This document shows, piece after piece, positions 1 through 6,770 of a stretch of DNA of 12,387 nucleotides (positions within the stretch are counted from its first letter, which is position 1; the number at the start of each line of letters is the position of its first letter). The DNA is taken from NCBI GenBank assembly GCA_021799915.1, contig JAJYZN010000072.1, forward strand, positions 1 through 12,387, given 5' to 3'. The DNA comes from Actinomycetes bacterium (GTDB taxonomy: Bacteria; Actinomycetota; Acidimicrobiia; Acidimicrobiales; RAAP-2). The notes beneath the pieces were generated by a model that saw only the letters and a program-made list of their open reading frames with translations, was not told the DNA's origin and did not search any database. Made by a program: the position numbers and the translations under genes.

Positions 1-772
1 TCCAGTCCTGGTCGGCACCCTTGAACGCCAGCGCCAGCAAGAACCTGGCCGTCCCCGACGACTCGAAGGGAGCCCCGCGATGGAAGACATCGGCGCGGTA
101 CGCGAGGTACGAACCACGCACGCCGGGGGCACGATGCTCGAGACGGTAGAGATCGGGCTCCATTCCCGGGAGCAGCACCCCATAACGGGCCGCCACCGGC
201 GAGCTGCCGGTCGCGCCGGCCGAGTCGGAAAGGCGGACAAGGCGCGTGGGGTTGTCGTCGTCGGTGACGTCCGAGAGGTACAGGAAACCCTGGACGTTCC
301 ACCACGGTGCGCGAGACACGGCGGGGAGCCACGAGTGATTGCGGTCGGTGTGCATCGGCTGCTCGTAGTTCGTGAGCCCGGAGTACTTGGCGCTCGCCTG
401 CGCCTGATAGAGGCGAATGTCGGGCGTGCCGAGCGCACGTTCGGCGAAGTCGACAACTGAAGCATGGACGCATAGGCGGTTGAGCCTCCCCGCACCAGGG
501 AACGGGAAGGTCTTCACCCATCGCTGCTGCTCGGGCCGGAAACCCGGACCCTCCTCGGGCCAGACGAACCCGGCTCGGGGCTCCGCCGGTCGGCCCTTCC
601 ATCGTTCGGTCACGCCGTCGGGGTCCGCGTGGTACTCCTCGGCGCTCGGAAAGATCTCCCAAAGGTCTTCGGTGGCAGCATCGATCTCGTCGGTCCCCAC
701 CAGACCCTCGAGGAGCACCCACCCTTCACGGCGCCACGCGGCCACCTCCTCTTCGGTCGCCAGCCGCGCCAT
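1..772 (-). CDS. Phytanoyl-CoA dioxygenase (PhyH) family protein, C-terminus cut by window edge
   Basis: Reading the minus strand from the ATG at 772-770 gives an uninterrupted frame of 257 residues running off the left edge. It starts MARLATEEEVAAWRREGW, the usual PhyH opening of a helix followed by 'xxGxxxL'. The Fe(II) facial triad is visible as H141-x-D143 (in QPMHTDRNHSWLP) and H231 (in VFHRGAP), with R243 (in TARFLLA) placed to bind 2-oxoglutarate. Family members hydroxylate the alpha carbon of branched acyl-CoAs or other small substrates using O2 and 2-oxoglutarate in the cytosol. The gene follows the acyl-CoA synthetase after 37 bp on the same strand, with a weak AGGCGG ribosome site, so it is probably the third gene of the leftward operon. 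A CoA-ester substrate is inferred from that neighbour. PhyH proteins vary widely in substrate, so the exact reaction is unknown. Only the extreme C-terminus appears to be missing. Confidence 0.88.
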   Translation of the reverse strand, partial: MARLATEEEVAAWRREGWVLLEGLVGTDEIDAATEDLWEIFPSAEEYHADPDGVTERWKGRPAEPRAGFVWPEEGPGFRPEQQRWVKTFPFPGAGRLNRLCVHASVVDFAERALGTPDIRLYQAQASAKYSGLTNYEQPMHTDRNHSWLPAVSRAPWWNVQGFLYLSDVTDDDNPTRLVRLSDSAGATGSSPVAARYGVLLPGMEPDLYRLEHRAPGVRGSYLAYRADVFHRGAPFESSGTARFLLALAFKGADQDW

Positions 773-809
773 CACGCCGCCTGGCCGCGATCCCGAGCGG
801 GCGACTCGG

Positions 810-2435
810 TCATCCGCCGGCCCGGAGACGATCCCTCAGGACGAACTTCTGGACCTTGCCCGACGGCGTCCGGGGCAGCTCGTCGACCACCCGAAGCTCC
901 TCGGGCCACTTCTGCCGGGCCAGCCCGGCCTCTTGGAGATGTGAGCGGATGTCTTCGAGCGCCGGGGGGCGGGCATCGGCCTGCATCCGGAAGAACGCGC
1001 ACCCGTGCTCGCCGAGCCGCTCGTCGGGCGCGGCGACGACTGCCACCTCGGCCACGCCGTCCATGTGGGCTAGGATCTGCTCGACTTCGGCAGCGCTCAC
1101 ATTTTCACCACCTCGGATGATGATGTCCTTCACCCGGTCGGTGAGCGTGAGGCATCCCTCTTGGTCGATGATCCCGACGTCCCCGGTCCGGAACCATCCG
1201 TCCTTGTCGACAGCGACCGCCGTCAGCTCCGGATCGGTGTAGCCGGCGAAACGATCGGGGCCTCGGGTGAGGATCTCGCCGGGCTGCCCGACTGCCACGT
1301 CGCGCCCGTCTTCGTCGACGGTGCGCACCTCGACATGGGCCAGCGGACGGCCATCGGTATGGATCCGTTGGGCAACCGGATCGGCATGGCGGCTCCCGGT
1401 CACCGACGGGTGCTCCGTGCACCCGTAGGCTCGGGTGAGAGAGATACCCAACTGGTCGGCGCGTTCGGCCACGGCATCGGGGATCGGGGAGCCTCCAAGC
1501 GAGATCATCGGCATGCGAGCCAAGTGCTCGGGTCCGAAGCCCGGGGCATCGAGAAGACTGGTGAAGAAGTAGGTCGAGCCGTTGCCGGCCCCGATGTCCT
1601 CTTCGATCATGGCGTCGAGCACGGTCTGGGGATCCCAGCCGTCGATCAGGTAGATGGGCCATCCCACTGCCAGCGGTACCAGCAACCCGGCCAGCATGCC
1701 GATGGCGTGGCCGACAGGCGCGCCGGTGAGGGTCGCGCGCTGCCGCTCGTCCTGGTGAGCACCGAGCTGGCGCACCTCGAAGCCGATCGACCGGTGCGTG
1801 TGGATGACGCCTTTGGGGTCGGCAGTCGTGCCCGAGGTGTAGCCCACCAGGGCTGCTCCATCAGGGTCACCGGCTTCCGGCGATTCGATGGGAGGCCCAG
1901 CGGCAACATCCGCGAAACGGTGGTCGCCGACCGGCGCCTCCCCTCCCACCACGATCACGTGCTCGAGCCCCGGCAGGTCCTGGCGGATCGGTGCGAGGTC
2001 GGCGAGGTAGTCACGCTGGCCGAATCGTGCGACTTGGATGAGCGCCCGAGCACTTGACTGGCGCAAGATGAACCGCACTTCCTTCGGTCCGTAGAAGTGG
2101 ACGATCGGCACGAGGACGACGCCCAGCATCGCGCACCCGTAGAAGGTCGCCGCAGCTTCCACCCAGTTCGGGAGCTGGAACGCCACCACGTCGCCGGGCC
2201 CGATGCCGAGCCGGCGGAGCCCGCCGGCCAGGCGCCGAGCCATCTGGGTCACGTCGTCCACGGTTCCCTCGTAAGGATTGGCCGCCGACCAGATGCGGAA
2301 CCGTCGGCCGGCCGAGGACTCCAGGGCATCCGTCAGGAACTGCCCGAGGGTCCGCTCGTCCCACGCTCCCTCGGACCGGTAGCGGCGAGCGAGGTCGCTC
2401 GGCACCGGGGACAGCGCCCAATCGCTCGATCTCAT
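810..2435 (-). CDS. AMP-dependent acyl-CoA synthetase / ligase (ANL superfamily)
   Basis: The 541-residue protein would activate a carboxylic acid to its CoA thioester through an acyl-AMP intermediate. Signatures in order are: P-loop YTSGTTADPKG (199-209); substrate-pocket segment YGCTEHP (337-343); TGD (417-419); hinge DRVKD (433-437) followed by RGGENVSAAEVE; and the C-terminal PRTPSGKVQK with catalytic Lys527. Length and motif order are normal for the family, closest in feel to the cyclohexanecarboxylate-CoA ligase / FadD3-like medium and alicyclic acid ligases. The frame is open upstream to 2510, but the ATG at 2435 is preferred: the extension is an Asp/Arg-rich low-complexity stretch made by a 12-bp tandem repeat, and an AGGAGAGAGGG ribosome site lies before 2435, although its spacing is rather long. 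It lies between an acyl-CoA dehydrogenase (87 bp upstream) and the PhyH-like oxygenase (37 bp downstream). The actual acid substrate cannot be read from the sequence. Confidence 0.93.
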   Translation of the reverse strand: MRSSDWALSPVPSDLARRYRSEGAWDERTLGQFLTDALESSAGRRFRIWSAANPYEGTVDDVTQMARRLAGGLRRLGIGPGDVVAFQLPNWVEAAATFYGCAMLGVVLVPIVHFYGPKEVRFILRQSSARALIQVARFGQRDYLADLAPIRQDLPGLEHVIVVGGEAPVGDHRFADVAAGPPIESPEAGDPDGAALVGYTSGTTADPKGVIHTHRSIGFEVRQLGAHQDERQRATLTGAPVGHAIGMLAGLLVPLAVGWPIYLIDGWDPQTVLDAMIEEDIGAGNGSTYFFTSLLDAPGFGPEHLARMPMISLGGSPIPDAVAERADQLGISLTRAYGCTEHPSVTGSRHADPVAQRIHTDGRPLAHVEVRTVDEDGRDVAVGQPGEILTRGPDRFAGYTDPELTAVAVDKDGWFRTGDVGIIDQEGCLTLTDRVKDIIIRGGENVSAAEVEQILAHMDGVAEVAVVAAPDERLGEHGCAFFRMQADARPPALEDIRSHLQEAGLARQKWPEELRVVDELPRTPSGKVQKFVLRDRLRAGG

Positions 2436-2456
2436 CGTCTCGTCGCCACCCTCTCT

Positions 2457-2504
2457 CCTGCCATCACGCCTGCGATCACTCCTGCCATCACGCCTGCAAT
2501 CTCC
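2457..2504. repeat. Four-unit 12-bp tandem repeat between dehydrogenase and ligase genes
   Basis: Four consecutive 12-mers are present: CCTGCCATCACG, CCTGCGATCACT, CCTGCCATCACG and CCTGCAATCTCC. Units 1 and 3 are identical; units 2 and 4 are degenerate. The tract fills much of the 87-bp gap between the acyl-CoA dehydrogenase stop and the ligase start. Read in the ligase frame it gives a spurious Asp/Arg-rich N-terminal extension. Confidence 0.9.
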
Positions 2505-2522
2505 ATCCAAGTCGCAGTGCGT

Positions 2523-3632
2523 TCAGACCGGAGACACGATCATCTGCGCCAGACGGAGCCGTTGCGAGCCCGACCCCCCGATCAGTACGTCATTTTGCTT
2601 GGCACGCTTGAACAGGAAATGGGCAACGTTGGCCCACGTGAAGCCCACGCCTCCGTGCAACTGAATGTTGTCCCCGGTGAGCTTGACCGCCGTCTCGGCT
2701 GCATAGCCGGCGGCCATGGCGGCAGTGCGCTCCCGATCGGTGGGCGGTGCTCCAGAGTCGGCCATCCATGCGGCGTACTGCGCGCCGGCCCGGGCCATCT
2801 CCAGCGCGTGGAACATATCCACCAAGCGGTGCCGCACCACCTGGTTGGCCGCCACCGGACGGTCGAACACGACCCGTTCCTTCGTGTACTCGGTCGCCTC
2901 TTCGAGAGCCCGATCGGCGACGCCCACCAGCTCCGACGCCAACCCGATCGAGGCATCGTCGAGGACGGTGCGCCAGAGCGGACCCTGATGCCCAGGTGGC
3001 CCGAGAGGCACGGCGCGTACGTCGTCGAGCACCACTCGCGCCGCCTTGCGGGTCGGGTCAAGCGTCGGTACCGGCTGGACGTCGACGTCGCCCGGAAGGT
3101 CCACCGCGAACGAACGCAGGCCCTCCTCGCTCCGGGCCACGACGATCATCCAGTCCGCCGTGTGGCCATCGAGCACCAGCGGCTTGGTACCGCTCACCAC
3201 CCAGCCGGCACCCTTGCGACGGGCCCGGCTCCGGACCGTCGCCAGCGGATCACCATGTCCGAGCTCATGGAGCGCCACGGTGCCGCGCTGAACTCCCGCA
3301 GCCAGCGAACCGAGCAGCTCGTCGGCCCCAAGGGCTCGTGCCGCGAGCGTCGCCAAGACCGCCGACGAGAAGAACGGCCCGGGAAGCGGTACCCGGCCCA
3401 TCTGCTCGAGCACGATCCCCGTCTCGAGAAGGCCGGCACCGGCCCCGCCGTGCTCGGCAGGCACCAGCAGGCCGGTCCATCCCAGCTCGACGATCGTGTG
3501 CCACAGCTCCCCGGTGATCCCTTGGGGATCGTCGGCGAGAGCGCCCAGGGTGTCGGCGTCCACCGCCCGATCGAGGGCCTGGCGTGCCACATCTCGCAGG
3601 GCGAGCTGCTCGGCGTCGTAGGTGAAGTCCAC
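2523..3632 (-). CDS. Acyl-CoA dehydrogenase, short FadE-type subunit
   Basis: The 369-residue flavoprotein would take part in FAD-dependent alpha,beta-dehydrogenation of an acyl-CoA. It opens VDFTYDAEQLALRD, has the N-terminal helical domain with GWTGLLVPAEHGGAG (51-65), a middle beta domain, and the C-terminal helices with KERVVFDRPVAANQVVRH (251-268) and QLHGGVGFTW (324-333). The frame is open to 3773, but the GTG at 3632 is preferred because the family homology starts there and AGGAGAG lies upstream. Two catalytic positions look altered: the MCAD-type Glu in 'YEGTSEIQ' is replaced in IGGSGSQRL (351-359), and the IVD-type helix-G Glu aligns by eye with Ala227 next to two Asp. This resembles the non-catalytic partner in mycobacterial FadE heterotetramers, an inference supported by a second dehydrogenase gene lying divergently. 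It is the first gene of the leftward operon. Confidence 0.92.
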   Translation of the reverse strand: MDFTYDAEQLALRDVARQALDRAVDADTLGALADDPQGITGELWHTIVELGWTGLLVPAEHGGAGAGLLETGIVLEQMGRVPLPGPFFSSAVLATLAARALGADELLGSLAAGVQRGTVALHELGHGDPLATVRSRARRKGAGWVVSGTKPLVLDGHTADWMIVVARSEEGLRSFAVDLPGDVDVQPVPTLDPTRKAARVVLDDVRAVPLGPPGHQGPLWRTVLDDASIGLASELVGVADRALEEATEYTKERVVFDRPVAANQVVRHRLVDMFHALEMARAGAQYAAWMADSGAPPTDRERTAAMAAGYAAETAVKLTGDNIQLHGGVGFTWANVAHFLFKRAKQNDVLIGGSGSQRLRLAQMIVSPV

Positions 3633-3760
3633 TTTCTCTCGTCTCTCCTGTCCCCGTCTCGCGCCCGATCTCGGTCGGCGACCAACGATCAGCGCCGGCA
3701 CGCCGTTCGCTCGGAATCCGACTGACTCCGAATGAGCGCTCTCCCCACCGTCTGGGCGAG

Positions 3761-3790
3761 CACCCTGTTGCACCCTGTTGCGCCCTGTCG
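3761..3790. repeat. Three-unit 10-bp tandem repeat in the divergent spacer
   Basis: CACCCTGTTG occurs twice in a row and is followed by the degenerate CGCCCTGTCG. It lies between the two divergent acyl-CoA dehydrogenase genes, about 130 bp upstream of the leftward start and 46 bp left of the palindromic operator candidate. Confidence 0.85.
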
Positions 3791-3835
3791 TCGGTCACGC
3801 ACCTCGCGGCGCTCCCCGGCCATGCTCGTCCGATG

Positions 3836-3857
3836 ACCCTGACAGCAGTGTCAGGGT
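3836..3857. promoter_or_regulatory. 22-bp perfect inverted repeat, candidate operator
   Basis: ACCCTGACA-GCAG-TGTCAGGGT is a perfect dyad with 9-bp arms and a 4-bp centre. It lies in the spacer between divergent operons, 28 bp before the preferred start of the rightward dehydrogenase and overlapping the expected -35 region. Size and symmetry are typical of TetR- or GntR-family operators that control fatty-acid and sterol catabolism genes in actinobacteria. No regulator gene lies in the window, so the cognate protein is unknown. It could control both arms. Confidence 0.7.
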
Positions 3858-3886
3858 ACACGACATTTGGGCTACCGTGGCCGCCG
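3849..3886 (+). promoter_or_regulatory. Putative promoter giving a leaderless transcript of the rightward arm
   Basis: A TANNNT-type -10 element, TACCGT at 3873-3878, sits 7 bp before the GTG at 3886, which places the expected transcription start at or next to that codon. The poorly conserved -35 region (about 3849-3854) falls inside the palindrome. No Shine-Dalgarno sequence precedes the GTG, which fits leaderless translation, a common mode in actinobacteria. This is a prediction from spacing alone. Confidence 0.4.
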
Positions 3887-5118
3887 TGGACTTTGCGCTG
3901 TCACCAGAGGACGAAGCCTTTCGCGACGAGTTGCGCGCCTGGTTGGACGAGCACCTGCCCCCATTCTTGGAGAAGGAGACAGCAGGCGCCTCGGGCGATG
4001 CCGGAGACGAAGGCGGCAAGCTCTCGGGGGAGGCGTCACAGCGGCGCCGCGCCGCGTGGCAGCGTGAGCTGCACTCGGGGCGTTGGGCCGCCATCCACTG
4101 GCCGGTCGAGCACGGAGGCCGCGCCGCCACTGCAATGCAGCGCATCATCTCCTCGGAGGTGATGGCCGAATACCGCACTCCGGGGATGTTCAACACCAAC
4201 GGCATCTGGCAGATCGGGCCGATGATCATCACCTGGGGTACCGACGAGCAGAAAGCCCGGTGGCTCCCGAGCATTCTTGAAGCCCGAGAGCACTGGTGCC
4301 AGGGATTTTCCGAGCCCGACGCCGGCAATGACTTGGCAAACCTGCGGACGATGGCGATCCGAGACGGCGACCACTACGTCGTGAACGGTCAGAAGATCTG
4401 GATCTCGACCGCCCACTTGGCCAAGTGGGGGCTTTTCCTGCTCCGCACCGACCCGACGGCCATCGAGCGCGGCGCAAAGCACGAAGGGATCACCGCGTTC
4501 ATCATCGACATGGAGACGCCGGGGATCGAATGCCGCCCCATCCGGGACATGGCCGGCGAAGAGATGTTCAACGAGGTGTACTTCACCAACGCCCGCATAC
4601 CGGTCGAGTGCCGCTTGGGTGGTGAAGGCGAAGGCTGGATGGTCGCCATGGGCACTCTCGGTTTCGAGCGCGTCGGCATCGCAGGTCAGATCTCCATCCT
4701 CGGAGCTGACCTACGGGCAATGGTCGAAGCAGCCCGATCGACGAACCCCGACGCGCTCGCTGACCCGGTCATCGCCGATCGTCTTGCTCGGGCCTGGACC
4801 GAGATCGAGTTGGCGCGTCTCCTCTCACTGCGGGCACTCAGCCGGATCATCAAGGGAGAACGCCCGTGGCCCGAAGTCCAGTTCGCCAAGCTCCAGTGGT
4901 CTTCACTGGCGCAAGAGCTGGCTGAGCTGGCAGTCGATCTGCTCGGGCCAGCCGGGGTCCTGGCTCGAGGAGGCCCCGACTCGGTCGACCGAGGCAAGTG
5001 GACGCGCCTGTACGCCTTTCAGCGCTACAGCACGATCGGCGGTGGCTCGACCGAGGTACAGAAGAACATCATCGCCGATCGGGCCATCAAGCTCCCCGGC
5101 CAGTCCCGTACCTCCTGA
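3886..5118 (+). CDS. Acyl-CoA dehydrogenase, full-length FadE-type subunit
   Basis: The 410-residue FAD enzyme would oxidise an acyl-CoA to the 2-enoyl-CoA. Visible parts are: VDFALSPEDEAFRDELRAWL at the N-terminus; HWPVEHGGR (71-79); the FAD/substrate beta-domain motif CQGFSEPDAGNDLANLRT (138-155); NGQKIWISTA (167-176); and the C-terminal STIGGGSTEVQKNIIADR. The MCAD-type Glu in the last motif is Gly, but LGFERVGIAG carries Glu261 where isovaleryl-CoA dehydrogenase-type enzymes hold the base in helix G, so this subunit is probably catalytic. GTG 3886 is chosen because the family homology starts there; an in-frame GTG at 3877 is the alternative, and the longer frame to 3778 would swallow the operator. 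The TLP1-type gene starts 5 bp after its stop, so the two are co-transcribed. Pairing with the divergent short dehydrogenase as an alpha2-beta2 complex is inferred. Confidence 0.93.
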   Translation: MDFALSPEDEAFRDELRAWLDEHLPPFLEKETAGASGDAGDEGGKLSGEASQRRRAAWQRELHSGRWAAIHWPVEHGGRAATAMQRIISSEVMAEYRTPGMFNTNGIWQIGPMIITWGTDEQKARWLPSILEAREHWCQGFSEPDAGNDLANLRTMAIRDGDHYVVNGQKIWISTAHLAKWGLFLLRTDPTAIERGAKHEGITAFIIDMETPGIECRPIRDMAGEEMFNEVYFTNARIPVECRLGGEGEGWMVAMGTLGFERVGIAGQISILGADLRAMVEAARSTNPDALADPVIADRLARAWTEIELARLLSLRALSRIIKGERPWPEVQFAKLQWSSLAQELAELAVDLLGPAGVLARGGPDSVDRGKWTRLYAFQRYSTIGGGSTEVQKNIIADRAIKLPGQSRTS

Positions 5119-5123
5119 GCGGG

Positions 5124-6770
5124 ATGGCCACGGTGAGCCAGATCGTCGACCCCCGCGCCCCCTGCCTGATCGGCGTAGGCCGGCAGACGTGGCGGGCCGG
5201 ACCCGGTGGCGGACCCGGTGGCGGACCCGGTGGCGGACCCGGTGGCGGACCCGGTGTGAGCCAAGAGGCACCCGAACCCTTGGAGATGTGGGATCTCGTT
5301 GCCCGGGCGGCGGCTGCGGACGCCGGGACCGGCTCCGACGGCCGCGTCCGCGAGAGGATCGACCTCATCGACGTGGTGTACTGCCAGTCCTGGGACTACG
5401 ACGACCCCGCCGGCAGACTTGCCACCCGTATCGGCGCGACTCGAGCGCGCGGCCACTACTCGGGAATCGGTGGTTCGATCCCCCAGACGCTTCTCTCCGA
5501 AGCCGCTGCAGACATCCTCGCCGGCGAGCTGGACCTCGTGCTCGTGGTCGGAGGCGAGGCACTGGCCACCGTCCGCCAGATCCGCAAAGAGGGTCGGCGG
5601 CCCGACTGGTCCCACAAAGCGCCCGAGCGCCGTCCGTTTCCTTTCGACATCCCCTTTCATCCGGCCGAGATGGCGCACTCGATCTTCGAGGCTTACCTCA
5701 CGTTCTCCTTGTTCGACAGCGCCCGGCGTGCCCACTTGGGGCGAGCGCTGGACGATCATCAGGCCTGGCTGGGTCGCCTCATGGCACCTATGACCGTCGC
5801 AGCCGCAGCCGATCCGACGCACGCCTGGTTTCCGATCCGTCGTGACGCAGAAGAGCTCAGCACCCCGACTGCTGCGAACCGCATGGTCGCGTACCCCTAT
5901 ACGAAGCTCATGATGGCGATCATGGACGTGGACATGGCTGCCGCCTTGCTGCTCGCCAGCCACGAGTGCGCCGACGAGCTCGGGGTGCCCCCTGAGCAAC
6001 GGGTCTACCTTCGCGGCTGGGGGAATGCCCGGGACCCGGACTACGTCGCAGAGCACAGGGATCTCTGGCGTTCCCCGGCGATGGCCGTCGCTGCGAGGGC
6101 GGCCCTCGCGGGAGCCGGCATTCGCACCGAAGATGTCACGCACTTCGACCTCTATTCGTGCTTTCCGAGCTCCGTGGCGTTCGGTGCCGACGCCCTCGGT
6201 CTCGACCTCGACATGGTGACGGACGGTGCGCGGCCGTTGACGGTGACTGGAGGACTTCCGTACCACGGCGGGCCGGGAAGCAACTACATGACCCATTCGA
6301 TCGCAGCGATGGCCGAGCGGTTGCGCTCGGATGCGGGAGCGTTCGGATTGGTGAGCGGCGTCGGGATGCACATGACCAAGCACGCGTACGGATTGTGGTC
6401 CACTCAGCCAGGACGACTCTCGCCTCCCGATCCCCGGGCCATGGCACAAGACCTGGACCGTGAGCGCGACCGGACACCGGCCCTCGAGCCCGGGCCTGCC
6501 GGCGTTCTGGAGCCGGCAACCGATCCCGAAGGCCGGGTCACGATCACCGTAGAAGCAGACGGGCCAGCCGCGGTTGCGGCCTACACGGTCCTCCATGACC
6601 GGGAGGGCTCAGCGACCTGGGCACCGCTGGTGTGCAACCTGGCCGACGGGACGCGTTGCTACGCCCGAGCGGACGATCCGGGCATGCTGGCAGCAGCCGA
6701 GCGCGAGGAGCTCATCGGACAGACTGTCCACTTGGTGGTACGCGAGGGAGTGAACCACGCCCAGGCCTGA
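5124..6770 (+). CDS. Thiolase-like protein type 1 (TLP1) with C-terminal beta-barrel domain
   Basis: The 548-residue protein has an N-terminal thiolase fold (about 1-430) and an extra C-terminal domain (about 465-548, starting GRVTITVEADG) of the type described for Mycobacterium smegmatis TLP1, not SCP2. Thiolase landmarks are recognisable but altered. The nucleophile loop reads HYSGIGGSIPQTLL (111-124) with Gly where Cys is expected. The GHP motif has become YHGGPGSNY (380-388). The C-terminal CxG loop reads VSGVGMHMT (410-418) with Ser for Cys. HFDLYSCFPSS (340-350) replaces NEAFA. MsTLP1 was reported to be monomeric and inactive as a thiolase, so automatic 'acetyl-CoA acetyltransferase' labels are doubtful here. 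The ATG at 5124 follows the dehydrogenase stop by 5 bp with only a weak GAGCGGG ribosome site, suggesting coupling. A Gly/Pro repeat (26-44) is inserted in an N-terminal surface loop. Aldolase-type or carrier roles are possible but unproven. Confidence 0.9.
   Translation: MATVSQIVDPRAPCLIGVGRQTWRAGPGGGPGGGPGGGPGGGPGVSQEAPEPLEMWDLVARAAAADAGTGSDGRVRERIDLIDVVYCQSWDYDDPAGRLATRIGATRARGHYSGIGGSIPQTLLSEAAADILAGELDLVLVVGGEALATVRQIRKEGRRPDWSHKAPERRPFPFDIPFHPAEMAHSIFEAYLTFSLFDSARRAHLGRALDDHQAWLGRLMAPMTVAAAADPTHAWFPIRRDAEELSTPTAANRMVAYPYTKLMMAIMDVDMAAALLLASHECADELGVPPEQRVYLRGWGNARDPDYVAEHRDLWRSPAMAVAARAALAGAGIRTEDVTHFDLYSCFPSSVAFGADALGLDLDMVTDGARPLTVTGGLPYHGGPGSNYMTHSIAAMAERLRSDAGAFGLVSGVGMHMTKHAYGLWSTQPGRLSPPDPRAMAQDLDRERDRTPALEPGPAGVLEPATDPEGRVTITVEADGPAAVAAYTVLHDREGSATWAPLVCNLADGTRCYARADDPGMLAAAEREELIGQTVHLVVREGVNHAQA
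5199..5258. repeat. 12-bp tandem repeat inside the TLP1 gene encoding a GPGG-type run
   Basis: Four perfect copies of GGACCCGGTGGC (5199-5246) are followed by a fifth, partial copy differing in its last two bases. The unit is a multiple of three, so copy-number changes keep frame and lengthen or shorten a Gly/Pro run at residues 26-44. The run lies between the first beta-strand (CLIGVGRQTW) and the first helix (EPLEMWDLVARAA), where relatives have a short variable loop. Confidence 0.95.

Noticed and set aside
80..944. Plus-strand open frames across 80-460 and 417-944.
   Set aside because: They lie opposite the PhyH-like and ligase genes, have Arg/Pro/Ser-rich compositions with no family resemblance, and are explained as high-GC antisense shadows.
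2097..3725. A 542-codon plus-strand frame opposite the ligase and dehydrogenase.
   Set aside because: It has no recognisable domain, its middle contains a PAIT repeat that is simply the 12-bp tract, and both strands cannot plausibly code here when the minus strand has clear enzyme motifs.
3778..3885. N-terminal extension of the rightward dehydrogenase to 3778.
   Set aside because: The extra residues do not resemble the family, and the extension would run through the tandem repeat and the palindrome; homology begins at the GTG at 3886.
5025..6596. A 523-codon minus-strand frame opposite the TLP1 gene, with TGSA repeats.
   Set aside because: The repeats are the reverse reading of the 12-bp Gly/Pro tract, and there are no domain features; the plus strand carries the conserved thiolase fold.
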